Shown one piece after another: positions 32,189-44,800 of a DNA stretch of 64,000 nucleotides (position 1 is its first letter; every line of letters starts with the position of its first letter). A program made the position numbers and the translations under genes. Location of the stretch: assembly GCA_012274445.1 (NCBI GenBank), contig JAAROD010000004.1, positions 1,674,001-1,738,000 on the forward strand, given 5' to 3'. This stretch comes from Sclerotiophoma versabilis (Eukaryota; Ascomycota; Dothideomycetes; Pleosporales; Didymellaceae). A model generated the notes under the pieces. That model was not told where the DNA came from. It did not search any database and was given only the letters and a program-made list of their open reading frames with translations.

Positions 32189-33731
32189 TTAGGTTTGCTT
32201 CTTTGCCCAATCGCGGACTGCCCCCTGGATGACACCGTCAACAACCCCTCCAACGTCGTACTTCTGGAAGCTTTTGCTCATCGCTACAGCTTTCTGCTTG
32301 TATGATGCATCGGTAAAAATTCTTTCAACACCCTCACAGATCTTCTCCAAGCCGGGCGACCGGCCACCGGCATGAATGCCAACACCGGACCACTGCACGA
32401 TTGCGCTGGTGATGGCTTTATCTTGGCCTTCACCGCCAATGATCAAAGAGACATCATGCTCGAGGGCCTGTATGACAGCATTGTAGCCACCATTGTTGAC
32501 GAGAACATCAGCTTAAAAACTGTTCGTCAACGAAATTGGAATAGAAGCAAAGAGCTTACCATAGGCAACAACAAATCGTAGGGGACAAACTTTGCCACTC
32601 GCGCGTTGTGCGGCACGATCAGATCGGGCACATCGGCTGGCTCCATTGCGACGGTAGTTGCAACAACTAGTACATCGTCTCTGTGCTTTAGTGCTTCCAG
32701 TGTTGGCAACACGAGATTACTTAGATCTGTTTCGACCGTGCCTTGGCTAACTGCAACGATCTTCTTTCCTTGTTGTTTTGCTTCCACAACCTCATCTCAC
32801 CAGCTGGGAAGATCCACATGCTTGACACCCAAATTCTTTGATGTCTTCATCGCGCCGAAATGGCCAATGGTGGGCCGGAGATCGCTGCGACGGAATTCAA
32901 ATTCGGGTACTCCAAGCGACAATATTTGATCAGATACGGCGTGCATCGAGTCCATCAGATAGCGTTCTGTCTCTGCTCCAAGTTCTTTTAGAGCCTCCCA
33001 GTATCAGGTGCTAAGTGTGAATGTTTGATAGTCTGGTCGCTGATCCAAAATAGCTTTCTGGTGGACAGCTCTCGCATCTGGACCAGCATGTCGTTCGAGT
33101 TCATAATCAAAGGGTGGCAGTTGACGATAATGCTTGCATCTGGTTTGACACCCGGGGCGCCGAGTTAGATGGGGCGATGGCCAACAACTGGCGTGTCGAA
33201 AGGAGAGATCAACGGCTTGCTGTTGCTATACTTCTTACGGAAGTCCTGGAAGACTTCTTGCAGGGTCTCATGCGCCGGCTTCATACTTTCAATCAAAGCA
33301 ACCTTTGTGATGAACATCTCTCGCTCCAGACCTGGCGTCTTCGATGCATAGGTGCTGAAATCTTCCGTACTCATCTTGTCGTCGCCACCGACCAATAGAT
33401 GGAAGGTATTCCGAGGGTGGAGGCCTTCAACATCTCGAATATGCGACCAGTAACGAAAATGACCAGGTAGCCGAGTTTAGCAAGAACAACTGCAAACTTT
33501 GCGACCTTCTCAGAATGTGACCAGTGTGTGAAGGCCGAGACGACAGTCGGTGTGACTGAACGTGCAGGCAGTCTTTTCATAAACAGGAGATTGATTGTCG
33601 ATGGCTGTAGATAAAACTGGAAAGTAGATCTGCAGTGTAATCAGAACAATGAGTAGCACAAGCGCCCAAAGGGGAATTCGCTGAGAGAGCGCCACAATGG
33701 GTAGTAAAGCAGTTAAGTAACGAAAGTTCAT
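32189..33731 (-). pseudogene. UDP-glycosyltransferase (family 1) pseudogene
   Basis: Fragments of one glycosyltransferase follow each other in order on the minus strand: an N-terminal membrane segment (MNFRYLTALLPIV), FTHWSHSEKVAKFAVVLAKLGY with FVTGRIFE, FRRSDLRPTIGHFG, KKIVAVSQGTVETDL, NARVAKFVPYDLLLP, and the C-terminal nucleotide-sugar part with IIGGEGQDKAITSA and VGIHAGG. In-frame stops interrupt it at 33165..33167 (TAA), 33004..33006 (TGA) and 32797..32799 (TGA, directly after a Trp codon where the family has Trp-Trp). Frame changes are needed near 33550, near 33390 and between about 33100 and 33165. The 32513..32559 intron-like gap also fails to keep frame. A functional protein is very unlikely. 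The last ~85 codons (32189..32446) stay open. Confidence 0.8.
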
Positions 33732-34852
33732 GAAGAGACCGCGGCGGTTTTAATTTGCACGCAACACAAGTTCACTAGTCTTCAATGCTGACATTATGTT
33801 CACCTTGCAGAAGTTGTCAATTGCCAGAAGGGTGGAGAAGCCGTAGTGCTGACAGCAATCTCACCCGTCGATTGGTCTAGGGGCGATCGTATTGGCTGGT
33901 TGACCATATACACGGCGTAGGTATAGCATGGTGCAACATGTCAAGTGACGGCTTGTCTGGGTAATAAGAAGGGCTGCATGGTGCGAGTGGGTATCCGGTC
34001 TCTCATATTGCTGAAGTAGTCTGATGCAGCAGCAGCAGCTAGTTTCATGTCTAAGCTCAACCTAGAGGTCCTAGAACTCTTCAAGTCCTTACGTAAAATA
34101 AAGCAGAACTGTTTGTAGTTTTCAAGCTGCATACCAAGTACTGTAATGGAAGGAGGTGTGGATTAATTTCCTCCCATAATTTGAAGTCTGCCTGTTTAAA
34201 TCCCACTTCTTTAGCAACATGAGGGACAGCTCGACGCAACCAGGCTAAAATGTGATGTCACTGTAACAAACAATACGCAATCCTCTCCCCTCTTCTTTTA
34301 GCCTATCTCTTCAAATTCGGTTTCCATCGATGTAGTTCACGGACGTTGAAATTACTTGGCATGACAGGAACGTCTCGATCAGTTCTCTGATCGTACGATT
34401 GCTCTGAATTCATTTATAAATGCAGCAGGAAATGTTTCCAAACACGTTTCTTGACACCCTGTCTCCATAAGTAAGTTTTCAAACGATTCAAAACAGGGCC
34501 GAAGACACCCAGTAAGATGGCATTTCAGTATCTCTAATTGCCTTCACCATGCACAGATATCGCTCGTTTTATGGCGAGGTTGGGACGGGCGATGTAAATG
34601 TCGTATCAGCAGTGTAAATATTGTATCTTAGAAATGATGTATGAGATATTTAGCGTGCCATTGATACCTACATACATGCGCTGCATCAGTAAGGTCTTCT
34701 GAACCAGCGATATCATTTCAGGCTGTTGCCGAAGTCTGGCACAGCACTGATTCCAGACGATGAACCCACCCATTGAACCGGATAGAACCTCGACAAACGC
34801 CAAACTCCGATCATGCACGAACTAGCATCGGCCAGTCACAGACAAAGGAAGG
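33732..34852. other. Intergenic region (1.1 kb)
   Basis: No gene supported. Contains a short CAG run near 34026-34040 and moderately A/T-rich sequence. Confidence 0.4.
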
Positions 34853-35809
34853 CTACGAGATGGTGACGTCGCTCGCCTCGTCTCCGTTCTGCTGCATGTT
34901 GACGTCTTCCCCACCAGCCAAGACCTTCGTCTGCACACTGCCGTCCGGCGGCCCGACGCCAGGTGTTGTGGCTGCAACGTTGCCGTTCTCGTCGACGAAC
35001 TCGAAGTTGTAGCGCGAGAGCAGGTGCGGGATGGCCGAGAGCTGGGGTCCGTAACGAGCGGTGTTGTCGTAGAGCTCGAACAGCGGGACGGCGAGCAGTT
35101 TCATGTTCTTGGGCACACTAAGCACCTCTAGTATGGTATTAGCAAGCAATCAACGCACTGCGAGCGGCGACGTACTGCTGCGCGGCAGCTGGATGAAGTA
35201 CAGCTTCTTGCACTCCTTGGGCCGGGTGACGTGGGCGGGGATGAAAGGGTACATGAACGTCTCGAAGTTAGGGCGCCACCACTGCGCCAGCGTGTCGCCG
35301 ACCTGCCACTCATCGTTGACGCCCTCGCCGGTGAACTGGGTGCCGACGGGGGCGAGGCGCTCGTTCAGGCGCGCCTTGAAGCCTTCGATCTCGTCGTCCT
35401 CGGGGCGGAGGTAGTCGCCGGGGCTGCTGCTGTCAGCGAGATCTTGGCTCAGGCAGGTGCAGGGACGCACAGCTTGAAGAAGGCGTTGGCGATCTGCAGC
35501 ATGAGGATGTGCGGGTGGTTGTGCTCGTGGCAGACCAGAATGGCCTCGCTCGTCCGTCGCATGCCGTGCTCGCTGTAGTGCTCTTCCAGTCGCTTCAGCC
35601 GCGCCAGCACCGACGGGTCCTCCTCGGGCTGGCCATCCTTGGTGCCGAAGGTGTAGTTGCTGAGAGGGTACAGGCGGATGGTCTTGGGCTGGTTCGCATT
35701 GAAGTCCTTTGGCAGGACGGGCCTGTCCACTGTCAGCTTATTAGAGCTCCAACCAGCGGGCTCCGTACGGGTACGAGCTCTGAGAAGCGTTCTGTGTTAT
35801 TGTCGACAT
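34853..35809 (-). CDS. Cleavage factor Im 25 kDa subunit (NUDT21/CPSF5), 4 exons, 271 aa
   Basis: Model: complement(join(34853..35127, 35176..35423, 35471..35722, 35769..35809)). RNA-binding Nudix-fold subunit of the mRNA 3' processing complex in the nucleus; the fold binds UGUA and does not hydrolyse nucleotides. Family blocks are unmistakable: KTIRLYPLSNYTFGTKD, EEHYSEHGMRRTSEAILVCHEHNHPHILMLQ, LAQWWRPNFETFMYPF, HVTRPKECKKLYFIQLP and NMKLLAVPLFELYDN. The C-terminus carries a fungal extension after FVDENG. Exon 1 is tiny and its 3' border is uncertain: donors at 35768 or 35774 both keep frame with the acceptor ending 35723. The start is 147 bases from the divergent MAT2B-like gene. Confidence 0.9.
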
Positions 35810-35956
35810 GGTGCGTGCTGCAATGTCCAAGTGATCGAGGCGGGAGCTTCGCGACAATCCGCGCCAGCAAGCGCGTCCCTGGGGCGGTGACAGGGATGGC
35901 GGCACTCGCTTCGGCCCTTGTGGGGCCTCGACGTTCACTAGGGTTCGACGAGGCTG

Positions 35957-37166
35957 ATGTCATGGCCATCCAATAGACCACAAACGACCACCGCCATGAC
36001 ATCGAGCGCAACCTTTCCTCCCATACTCGTCTTCGACGCTGTCTCGGGGGAGTATCGAGACCCCAGCGATTCTGCCGATACTACTGCCAAGGTAGATGCT
36101 CCTACAAGGACGGTGCTGGTCACTGGAGGTACTCAGTCAAGCACAAACAACATATCAGGCCCTGTTCACTAACTGATGAGTAAGCCAGCGGTCTGCTAGG
36201 ACGGCAAGTGCAGCGCCAGTTCGCTAGGGCAGGATGGAAAGCCGTTGGCACAGGCCTCAACCGCATCAACCCACCAGACGTCGTGAAGCTCAACATCCTC
36301 AGCCCGACAGACATCAACAGCGTGCTAGATGACGTGAAGCCCCATGTCGTCGTCCACTGTGCCGCGAACCGTTTCCCAGACTCATGCACTGCCAACCCAG
36401 CCGCAGCCCGCAATATCAACGTAGAGGCCAGTCGCGCGCTAGCCGAAGCCACCGTCGCCCGTGACATGTTCCTGATCTACATCTCCACTGACTACGTCTT
36501 CTCCGGCCGTCCAGGAGAAGCGCCGTACCAGGTGACCGCAGAGCCCGACCCGCCGAACATATACGGCCGGACCAAACTCGAGGGCGAAAAGGCAGTCCTC
36601 GACGTAGCAGCCCAAGCAAACGCGCGCAACAAAGCCGTCATCCTGCGCGTCCCAGTCCTCTACGGACCCTGCGATGAGCCCAAAGAAAGCGCCGTCAACG
36701 TCCTCATGTCGCAGCTCTGGGCCGCGCAAAAGCTGTCTGCTTCAGATCCCAAGATCCAAGTCGACGACTACGCCCTGCGCTTCCCGACCAACACCGAGGA
36801 CGTTGGCCGCGTCTGTCGCGACATCTCGAACTTTTACTGCAGCAAAGAGAATGCGGGTGGAGAGCTGCCGAAGATCCTGCAGTTCTCGAGCGAGGACCAG
36901 ATGACGAAGTGGCAGATCGTGCAGATGTTTGCCGAAATCACAGGACTGCCGCTGGATAACCTGGCGCAGTCGAAGCCAGAAGATGAGCCTAGTGATGGTA
37001 CGACGAGGCCGTATGACTGCCATCTCGATACCGGTGAGCTCAAGCAGCTGAGTGTTGATGTGAGCACCGTTAGCTTTCGAGATTGGTGGTACGTATTTGA
37101 TTCGAGTTGAATGCTATGATGCTGACGAATGGCAGGAGCAAGGAACTTGGTGTGTTCCAACGGTAA
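35957..37166 (+). CDS. MAT2B / dTDP-4-dehydrorhamnose reductase-like (RmlD) protein, 3 exons, 368 aa
   Basis: Model: join(35957..36128, 36185..37088, 37136..37166). Extended SDR of the RmlD type, close to the regulatory beta subunit of methionine adenosyltransferase. The Rossmann motif VTGASGLLGRQV is restored exactly when the 56-nt first intron is removed. Then come HCAANRFPD, YISTDYVFSG, NIYGRTKLEGEKAV (catalytic-type Tyr-x3-Lys), RVPVLYGP and the C-terminal DWWSKELGVFQR, which is completed only by splicing the last small exon. Start codons at 35957 and 35996 are both possible; the second gives 355 residues. In fungi the partner is not certain: it may regulate AdoMet synthetase or reduce a nucleotide sugar. 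Confidence 0.85.
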
Positions 37167-37540
37167 AACTCTTGAGCGTTGCTGCGATTTTATACCCTAT
37201 TGCTGAAGTGTTTATGGACGGTTGTCGTGGGGTTGCCATTGCCTGTGGTTAGGCAGCCAGAACGACGCAGGTTCTGACTGCGTCAATTTGACCAAGTTCC
37301 ATTTGGTTGCGCCCTATTCTCTAAAATGTCTTACCCGTGTTGCGAATTCGACACTTGAAGAGTGAGTTTGATTCGCCCCGACAGTCAAGACCTCCGGTTG
37401 CGGGTTCGTTTCTTGGCCGTCATCCCATATCCTTCGAAGAAAACACCGCCACATCTCACCTCCAGAGACCAGTGCGTGTGCGACATGCATGAGATTCATC
37501 TATTGGGGGTCCTTTTAATGACAGAAACACACTCAGGCTC
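37167..37540. other. Intergenic region between convergent genes
   Basis: Presumed 3' UTRs. No gene or RNA recognised. Confidence 0.4.
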
Positions 37541-39290
37541 TTACGCTACCGCCTGCACCAGCGTAGCTTGCACCTCCTTGCCTTGCCGCGCATCATCCAC
37601 CTCAGTCTGACAGGTGCTCTCAATTTTCCTGTCCGGTCCTTTCGGAGCCGCAAACAGCGCTTTGATACGTTGCACCTGCTCCTCCCTCGCCAGCTTCCAA
37701 CTCTGCGTATGCCCTTCTAACCTGTCCTTGCCCACCTTTACCAAATCTCCATTCACCCACTCCAACAACCCATCTACATACTCGACCTCTGCATCCCTCA
37801 AACTATGGAACGCCTTTCCAAGCCCTTTCCTTCTAACCCTCTCTTCATACTCCGCCCTCATGGCTTCTTCCCCCGGCACTTTCGCAATCCCACTGACCAC
37901 CCGCGCGACAACCATGGCCTGGAACTCGAACAGCGAGAACGTAGCGGTGAAGAACGGGACGCCAACAAACGCGAGCGAAGGATCAGGGATATAGAAAATG
38001 TCCCTGTGCAGGTTGTGGAACATGGTGCCGTCTGTAATAAGCACTTTGCCGTCTGCTTCCTCTGCCGGAACGGAGTCGGCGTGGAATTGCGGCAGGAAAG
38101 GAAGGGTGAGGTGGTACCCTGTGCAGATGATAACGTGGTGGATGGCGCACAGTTTTACTCCAGATTTTAAAGTTACAGTCAGCGGGATAGGATCTGTGGG
38201 TGAGAGGGCAAGAGGGGCGGTGGAAGTCGCGGTGGGGAGCTCGAAGGATACGACTTCGTCCACGCGGAGGCCGTTTGAGGGAAGCAGAGAGGCGGAGAGG
38301 TCAAATGCGCCGTTGCGGTGTGATTGGTAGATTGTATGTGCGGTTGGGCTGAGTTCGCGCGCGATGTCGGTTGCAGAGACGGAGCCGCCTATGAGGAGGA
38401 AGTTTAGGTTCTGCGTTTTGTTAGCTGTAATCGTAAGCCAGGTTCTGGGCAAATATGAATAATTACCTTACCTTGAAAGTCTTCGGGCTTTCTGTAGCGT
38501 TTCGAGTGCTGCACTCGGCTGGGGTAGGCTCGCTTCCAGGCTGCCAGGCCTGGGATGTCTGGCACCCGAGCGGCGTGGTAATGGCCGGATGCTACGACTA
38601 CAGCATCGAAATCCTGGTATGAAGATCAGAGGGCGAGTGAGCTATTGGTGTTGGGAAACGTACAGTTATCGATTTACTCAGAGACTGACTACCATCGTCA
38701 CTGATATGCAGTGTTGAAGTTTGCACAGCCCATCTATCGCCCTCCTTAGCTACGTTCTGGACCTCAGTGTTGTACTGTGTTGCAGCATCGACAGCCGTTT
38801 TGGCGGCTGTGTCTTGGATGTAATTTTTCAGTACGCTATGTGAGACGAAATCCTCTGTTCCTGGAGGGAACTGGTTCAGAGTAGTCTCGAGCAAGCGTGT
38901 AGCGACATTGTTCTTCAGTCCAACGTAACATGGCCTATTGTACAATCAGTGATGCTTTGTTTTCATCTAGCATGGCTGATGTTACCCCGGTGGTGCGTGC
39001 AAGAGGCGTTCAAGCTCTGAATTTTTAACATCCTCTTTTGTATATGTAGTTCCAGCTTTCGAAGCTGGCACTGACGGGTATACTGGTTCAAGCGGTTTCC
39101 GCTCGTCGTATAACCTGATAATCCTTAGCAAGTGCATGCTTGCTAGATGTGATATTTACCATATGCCACCTGCTGCGCTCGAACGCTCGAAAACAGTCAC
39201 GTTTAAGCCTTCATTTTTAAGATGTGCTGCTGTCACAACACCAGAGATGCCAGCGCCAATCACAGCCACACGTTTGCCACTGGTAGACAT
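37541..39290 (-). CDS. Flavin-containing monooxygenase (FMO), 5 exons, 515 aa
   Basis: Model: complement(join(37541..38410, 38467..38613, 38664..38934, 38986..39114, 39160..39290)). FAD- and NADPH-dependent monooxygenase of soft nucleophiles. The FAD-binding motif GAGISG is at residues 12-17 (RVAVIGAGISGVV), followed by the FERSSAAGGIW block. The NADPH-site motif FLLIGGSVSATDIA is in the last exon, preceded by an FMO-identifying sequence in the form RVQHSKRY. VIICTGYHLTLPF and FFTATFSLFEFQAMVVARV support the FMO subfamily. The first ATG of a longer open frame was skipped for MSTSGKRV, which puts the Rossmann motif at the usual distance. It shares a 622-base promoter with the TauD-like gene. 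Confidence 0.88.
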
Positions 39291-39912
39291 GCTGAAACTA
39301 GGTAGTAATACTAAGGAGTGGGGAAGGATGGTAAGCAACGAAGGCCACGAGATTGCGAGCTAGATGTTATGGCCAATGTCTTGATGACTGCCGAGGACGG
39401 AGCCTGAAAGTAGTCGATGTGCAACAGTCGGCCGAAGAGACTATATTGCACACAACGTGCATGTGTGGTGTATATAATTTCGCACACATCACACCTATGT
39501 CTACTGCTAGGAACCATTAGTGCAAGCTGATCCGCTGTGTGCAGAGCGTAATGGTGGATTAAGATGGCATCATGTGTCTTCCGGGCACGCCTTGCGCAGA
39601 AGTATCCCAACAGGAGCTCCTGCAGACCGGCATTCAGCACGGCGTCTAGAAACACGAGGTATATCCGGCGATAAGTCTCGAGATGCTCAATGGTGAATGG
39701 ACGTGCGCAATAAGCTAGTGAATTGACGTGATCGTCGAACCCCGCAACACCAACGTCGTACGGCACAGATATGCGCCTCCGAGCTGCAACACCTCTTGAT
39801 GCATTAGTAAGTATCATCTGATCGGATGAGGGGTTCAAGGTGGGCTCGTTGGTATAAGAGTAGCCATTGAGCATGCTCGTAATAAGCACAGGGTTACTCC
39901 ATCTACTTCACC
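39291..39912. promoter_or_regulatory. Divergent promoter, FMO / TauD-like dioxygenase
   Basis: Intergenic space between two divergent starts. A TATATAAT element (about 39471-39478) lies within it. A 192-codon minus-strand open frame covers most of the space but has no recognisable domain. Confidence 0.4.
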
Positions 39913-41209
39913 ATGGCACCCATTGCAATCCCAGTCAACTCAGACATTCAAGACAAGGATACCATCCAGCCAAGGAAAGACACACTAGGTCTTCCAGAAT
40001 CAGCAAGAAAGAGACTCGAGAAAGCGGGCATTGACTTGTCCAACGGGTATCCGTACAGACCAGCCAAGCCGTTATATCTTGATGATGTATACAAAATTCG
40101 AGACTATGATCGCGAACATGTGGATCCAGGCTCCAGAGCCGATCCAGAGAAGAAAGCTCTGCTCAATGCGGCGAAAGAAGTGATCCATCTTACAGCACAC
40201 ATCGGTACTGAGATTGTTGGTCTGCAGCTCAAAGATCTTACAGATCAGCAGAAGGATGAGCTTGGTCTGTTGATTGCGGAAAGAAGTGTCGTGTTCTTCA
40301 GAGACCAGGACATATCGCCGCAGGAGCAGTTGAAGCTAGGTGAATGGTATGGAGAAATCGAGGTCCATGTAGGCTCTTCCCAGCTCTTTTCCAAGATCGC
40401 GACAGTCAGTGACCGCAAGTGTAGCCGCAAGTACCTTCGGTCCCAGGTGTGCCAGGGACAACCGTGATCTGGCCTGCGCTGCAGGCTACTGAGGTTCCAG
40501 CCAGCTTCAGACAGACCGGAGGAGCTTCCCGATGGCACACTGACCTTGTCCACGAGAGGCAGCCAGCAGGGTAAGGGAGAAAGAGCTGCATTTGACGGAC
40601 TCCATTAACAGACCGCAGTGTCACTCACTTGCACAATGACACAATTCCAAAGATCGGTGGTGATACTCTGTGGGCTTCAGGTGGGCATTCTCGTTAAAGA
40701 AGAGATCAGGGCTGACCAGTGCAGGCTATGCGGCGTACGAGAAGCTTTCGCCCGACTTCAGAAAGATCATCGATGGCAAGCAGGCTGTGTACCGCAGCGC
40801 TCACCCATATCTTGACCGCGATGACCCCGCAGCCGGGCCGAAGTATATTGAGCGCGTGCATCCGCTTGTTCGAGTGCACCCTGCCACGGGCTGGAAAGCA
40901 CTCTGGGTAAACCGAGCCATGACAGTGCGGATTGTTGGCCTTGACAAAGCTGAGAGCGACCTGATTCTGGGATACCTGTACGACGTGTATGAGAAGAATG
41001 TTGACATCCAGGTGCGCTTCAGATGGACGCCGGGCACCTCTGCGCTGTGGGATAACAGGATCACAATTCACAACGCCAGCTGGGATTATGAAGGAACTGA
41101 GCCAAGACACGGTACAAGAGTAACTGCGCTGGCGGAGAAGCCGTTCTTTCATCCAAAGGCACCCACAAGACGACAGGCTCTCGGTCTTGCTGGCCCTGAT
41201 GATGTTTGA
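39913..41209 (+). CDS. TauD/TfdA-family Fe(II)/2-oxoglutarate dioxygenase, 4 exons, 382 aa
   Basis: Model: join(39913..40368, 40425..40570, 40619..40680, 40725..41209). Relatives release sulfite from taurine or other sulfonates, or oxidise related small molecules. The iron-binding triad is visible: His190 and Asp192 (SRWHTDLVHE) and His337 (NRITIHNASWD), with the 2-oxoglutarate-binding Arg in RHGTRV. Other family blocks are SVVFFRDQDISPQEQL, VPGTTVIWPALQ, GVTHLHNDTIPKIGGDTLW and YAAYEKLSPDF. Each of the three introns restores a conserved block when removed. It is divergent from the FMO gene, which suggests a joint role in using an organosulfur or similar compound; that is inference. Confidence 0.92.
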
Positions 41210-41865
41210 AGGATTTGTAGACGGACAAGACGCGAAGGAAGGGAAAAGGCGCGTTTGTGGGGCAGCCGCTAACGCTAGCGCTATTTCCTGGCGTGTCGCG
41301 GGCGCGGTTGCGGCTGTTCCCTTTCGCGTTCCTCAAGACTCAGCACCATAACTCAACATCACTTCCATTACCACAACTCTGCCCATTGCGTCAGACAGGT
41401 ACTTTACTTGAATGATATCAATCGCCTACCTTTAAACTTAGTTTGATCCGCGGCAGCGTGTTTCACATGGCTTTACAGCAACGTTCTCAAGGCGGTATGC
41501 TCGTGCAGTGTTCACCAGCGTAGTAGCTCATCTAGGCACTGCAAGCCTTCAGGCTACACTCCAAATATACACAATGATCCATGACATCTTTCCAGATACG
41601 GGCGCGGCTCGGGTTCCAACACAGTGGTCTTCTTGCGATCTAGTGTTTTGAGACTCTTAGGTCGTAGAGTTGATTGGAGCGTGCGGCGCAGCAGCGGTTA
41701 GTACGGCGGTTACACTTACACAAGATGCTTTCAAATACCCGCCAACATGCAATGCAACGCGCTTCAGCCTCATATTTCTACCGTTTCTTTCCTTATCCGA
41801 TCTGTTGTTCACTCTCATCTGCCGCTGAGGTCCTGGTGTCCAGCACTTCGGCGCACGTCGCAAAG
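41210..41865. other. Intergenic region
   Basis: 3' side of the dioxygenase and leader of the DUF3433 gene. No gene supported. An in-frame open stretch precedes the proposed DUF3433 start. Confidence 0.4.
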
Positions 41866-44800
41866 ATGACTTCAATCCGGACACCTCCTCCAAATTCCCG
41901 CTCTAGTTGTCCCGATACTAAGGCTTCGAAATCACTCATCTCGAAGTTGTCATGGCGAAAGAAGCAGGAACAATCGACTTCGTTAAAATCCACATGGAAG
42001 CCAAACGCATACCGGCTCCTTCCATTAGCGGCTGTCATCTTTGCATCTTGGGCGCTCATCATTGTATTGCAATTGCTGCTTGTCAAGAGCCAGAGAGAAG
42101 GAGGCGTCATCATTGCCGAGAGCATCGATGTTATACCCCCTGGTAAAGCTTTTCTCTACAGGTACTTACCAACAATTATCGCGTTGATCTTCAGCGTGTT
42201 TTGGAGCTGGATCGACCTTCAGATCAAGAGATTGGAACCATATCACCAGCTGGGCAAGCCTGGTGGAGCATGGGGTAAGGACAGTTTGCTGCTAAGCTAC
42301 CCTTTTGACTTTTTGCCATTCGTACCCATGAGAGCATTCAAGAGAAAGTAAGACTATACACGTGAAAGCATCTGTGAGCAGGATATGCTAACTATTGCAC
42401 AGACATTGGGCCGTGCTTTGGGCGAGCACAAGTATCATGTTTGTAACGTGGGGTGTTGTGCCTATACAAGCAGGTATATTCTCGTCCGAAATGATCCAGC
42501 TTTCCTCAAAAACTTTGTTTGAGGAATCAACTGGTTTTATGCCAGCAAGTGAGCAAAGCGAAAAAGTGGACGCAAGCTACATCTACTCTTCGCATGGCAT
42601 CATCTGGCTTAACGAAACCTTGCCCCCGTATATGACCCGCGATTATGCACTTGCGCCATTCCAACCGACGGAGGTGAACGAAAGGCTGAGTGGGGATCGC
42701 CAGACCTGGACATCGGCAACAACTCTATACAGCTTGGACATGAACTGCGAAACACCAGGAGTCAAGGTCCAAGACGAGCAACAAATGTCCAGTGGGTTCA
42801 CCTTCGCCCCAACCACAGTTCAAACGTCACAGTGGATAAGCAGTAACGGCTGTGGTTTCCCAACCTCATACTACACTCCGATCGGGAATGAGACAATTGG
42901 ACCCAACCCAAACATGAACAACGCGTCCATCTACGATACGAAAGAATATGCATCGATATACATTGGCCACTACCGAACCGAATGGGCAGACTACTATTTG
43001 GAACCATATTGTCCGGAAACAGCCAATCATACCTTTATGGCGTGGTTTACAAAGAACAAACAGCGAGCCGAAGATCCGCCAAATAAAGTGACTCGGTTAT
43101 ACTGCACACCCTTTTACTATGAACAAAAAGTGGTCGCGACGATCGATGCTGAGACAAGAGCGCCCATCAACTACACCACTACTGGCGACAAGCAAGTCCT
43201 ATCCGCCGAAAAATGGAACTCAACGTTTTTTGAGACACAGATGAATACCGGGAAGGTCAATGAGTTCAACCGCGGCTCTCTTCCATTGAGCACCTGGCCC
43301 GATCAGTTGGAGACACTTTCCGCCTACCCTGTAAGCTTGGGGAACTACGGATCCATCCTACAGCCTATGGCAGGTTACGCCATTGGGGCTTCGCAAAGAT
43401 CAGTGGAAGAACTGTTAGATCCACATGCGCTTGCTGCCGCTTACCAGTCAGTCTACCGCATTGTGTTTGCCAGATCTATGCTTGATGTTCTCGATCAAGA
43501 CTTCACGGCCACATCCAATGCCTCAGGCCACTACGACTACGTTGCGGCAGCGATTGTCGTCGTGCCTGTATTTACATACATCGTGGAGGGACTGCTTGGG
43601 GTCGTCTCCATATGCGGAATCGCCCTGTTCTCTATCTCCCTGAGGCGGAATTGGAGTCTGCGTTTCGACCCAGCAACCATAGCGGGCGTCCAATCGCTGG
43701 TTGCCAACAACGCACCTCTTCTCCAGGAATTTAGCGTACTGGATCAGGCAAGCACAAAAGAAATCGAGACAAGTCTCAAAGACAAGAAGTACAAGCTGGA
43801 CTGCGATGGAGAAGGTGTCGCGTAGGTCAACTATTTCGCGGTTATGTAATTTCGATACTTACCAGACAGCAGTATCACGGAAGCCGATAGCTTTGACCCG
43901 CTCAGTAACAATGCCCATGGACCAGTGTTGCTCGAATCAGCAGAGCCACAAGTAGTAAAACCCATGCGACCCAAAGAGTTCAGGTCCTTTATGGTATGGC
44001 CTTTTGTGCTATTACAAATAGCATTAGCGATTACACTAGGCGTGCTGCTTCACAAAAGTCAACCTTTCGGTACGCTCAAGATTGGCTACGTATTAAGGCC
44101 TACTAACACCGATCAGGCATCGTCAGACCATCTGACAGTCCCATTATACGTCAGATTGTTGAGAACTACGTACCTACTGCCCTCGCAACATTGATTGAAC
44201 CGATCTGGATTCTAATAAACCGCCTTCTTTGCATGCTCCAACCGCTTGAAGAGCTTCGTGGTGGGCACGCCATTGCAAGCCGCTGTATCGATGTTGATTA
44301 CAGCTCGCTCCCGCCACAGCTTGTCGTCTTCAAAGCTCTGAAGTCATCACATTTCAAGCTTGCAGCCGTCTGTACCATGGCGCTACTGGCCAACTTTCTA
44401 GCAGTTGCGTTCTCTGGGATGTTTGACGAGCGTTTGGTACTGATACCTCGAACATTGAACCTGGTTCCGCCATACCAGACCAAGTTTGTTGATGTTAACG
44501 GCACCGTTAGTCCGGATATGTCTGCTTCAGACACACAAAGACTGATTCCATCTGGCGCATTCAAAGGCGGATTAGGCATCAATCAGTTTATGGCCGCTGA
44601 GTCTAATTATACCGCCGGTAACCCTTTGCCCACTTGGACCGACAACGAGTTCATGTATGTTCCCTTCATGAACGAAACTGACTACGAAGGTACAGAGGCG
44701 GTACAGAGTCGAACTACCGCATTTGGCTCTACGCTTGAGTGCAGTGTCATACCTGATACCGACTACAATATTGTCCTTTCAAGTGTTGGCCTCCAACCTT

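Noticed and set aside
33868..33910. Segment resembling the D-arm of a tRNA-Pro (GATTGGTCTAGGGG)
   Set aside because: No matching anticodon stem, T-arm (GGTTCRA) or acceptor pairing follows, so it is not a tRNA.
39311..39889. 192-codon minus-strand open frame between FMO and TauD-like genes
   Set aside because: It fills a divergent promoter region, has no recognised domain and its opening codons lack support.
40369..40467. Reading through the TauD-like gene's first intron to a stop
   Set aside because: Splicing at 40369..40424 restores the conserved VPGTTVIW block, so the in-frame stop is intronic and not a truncation.
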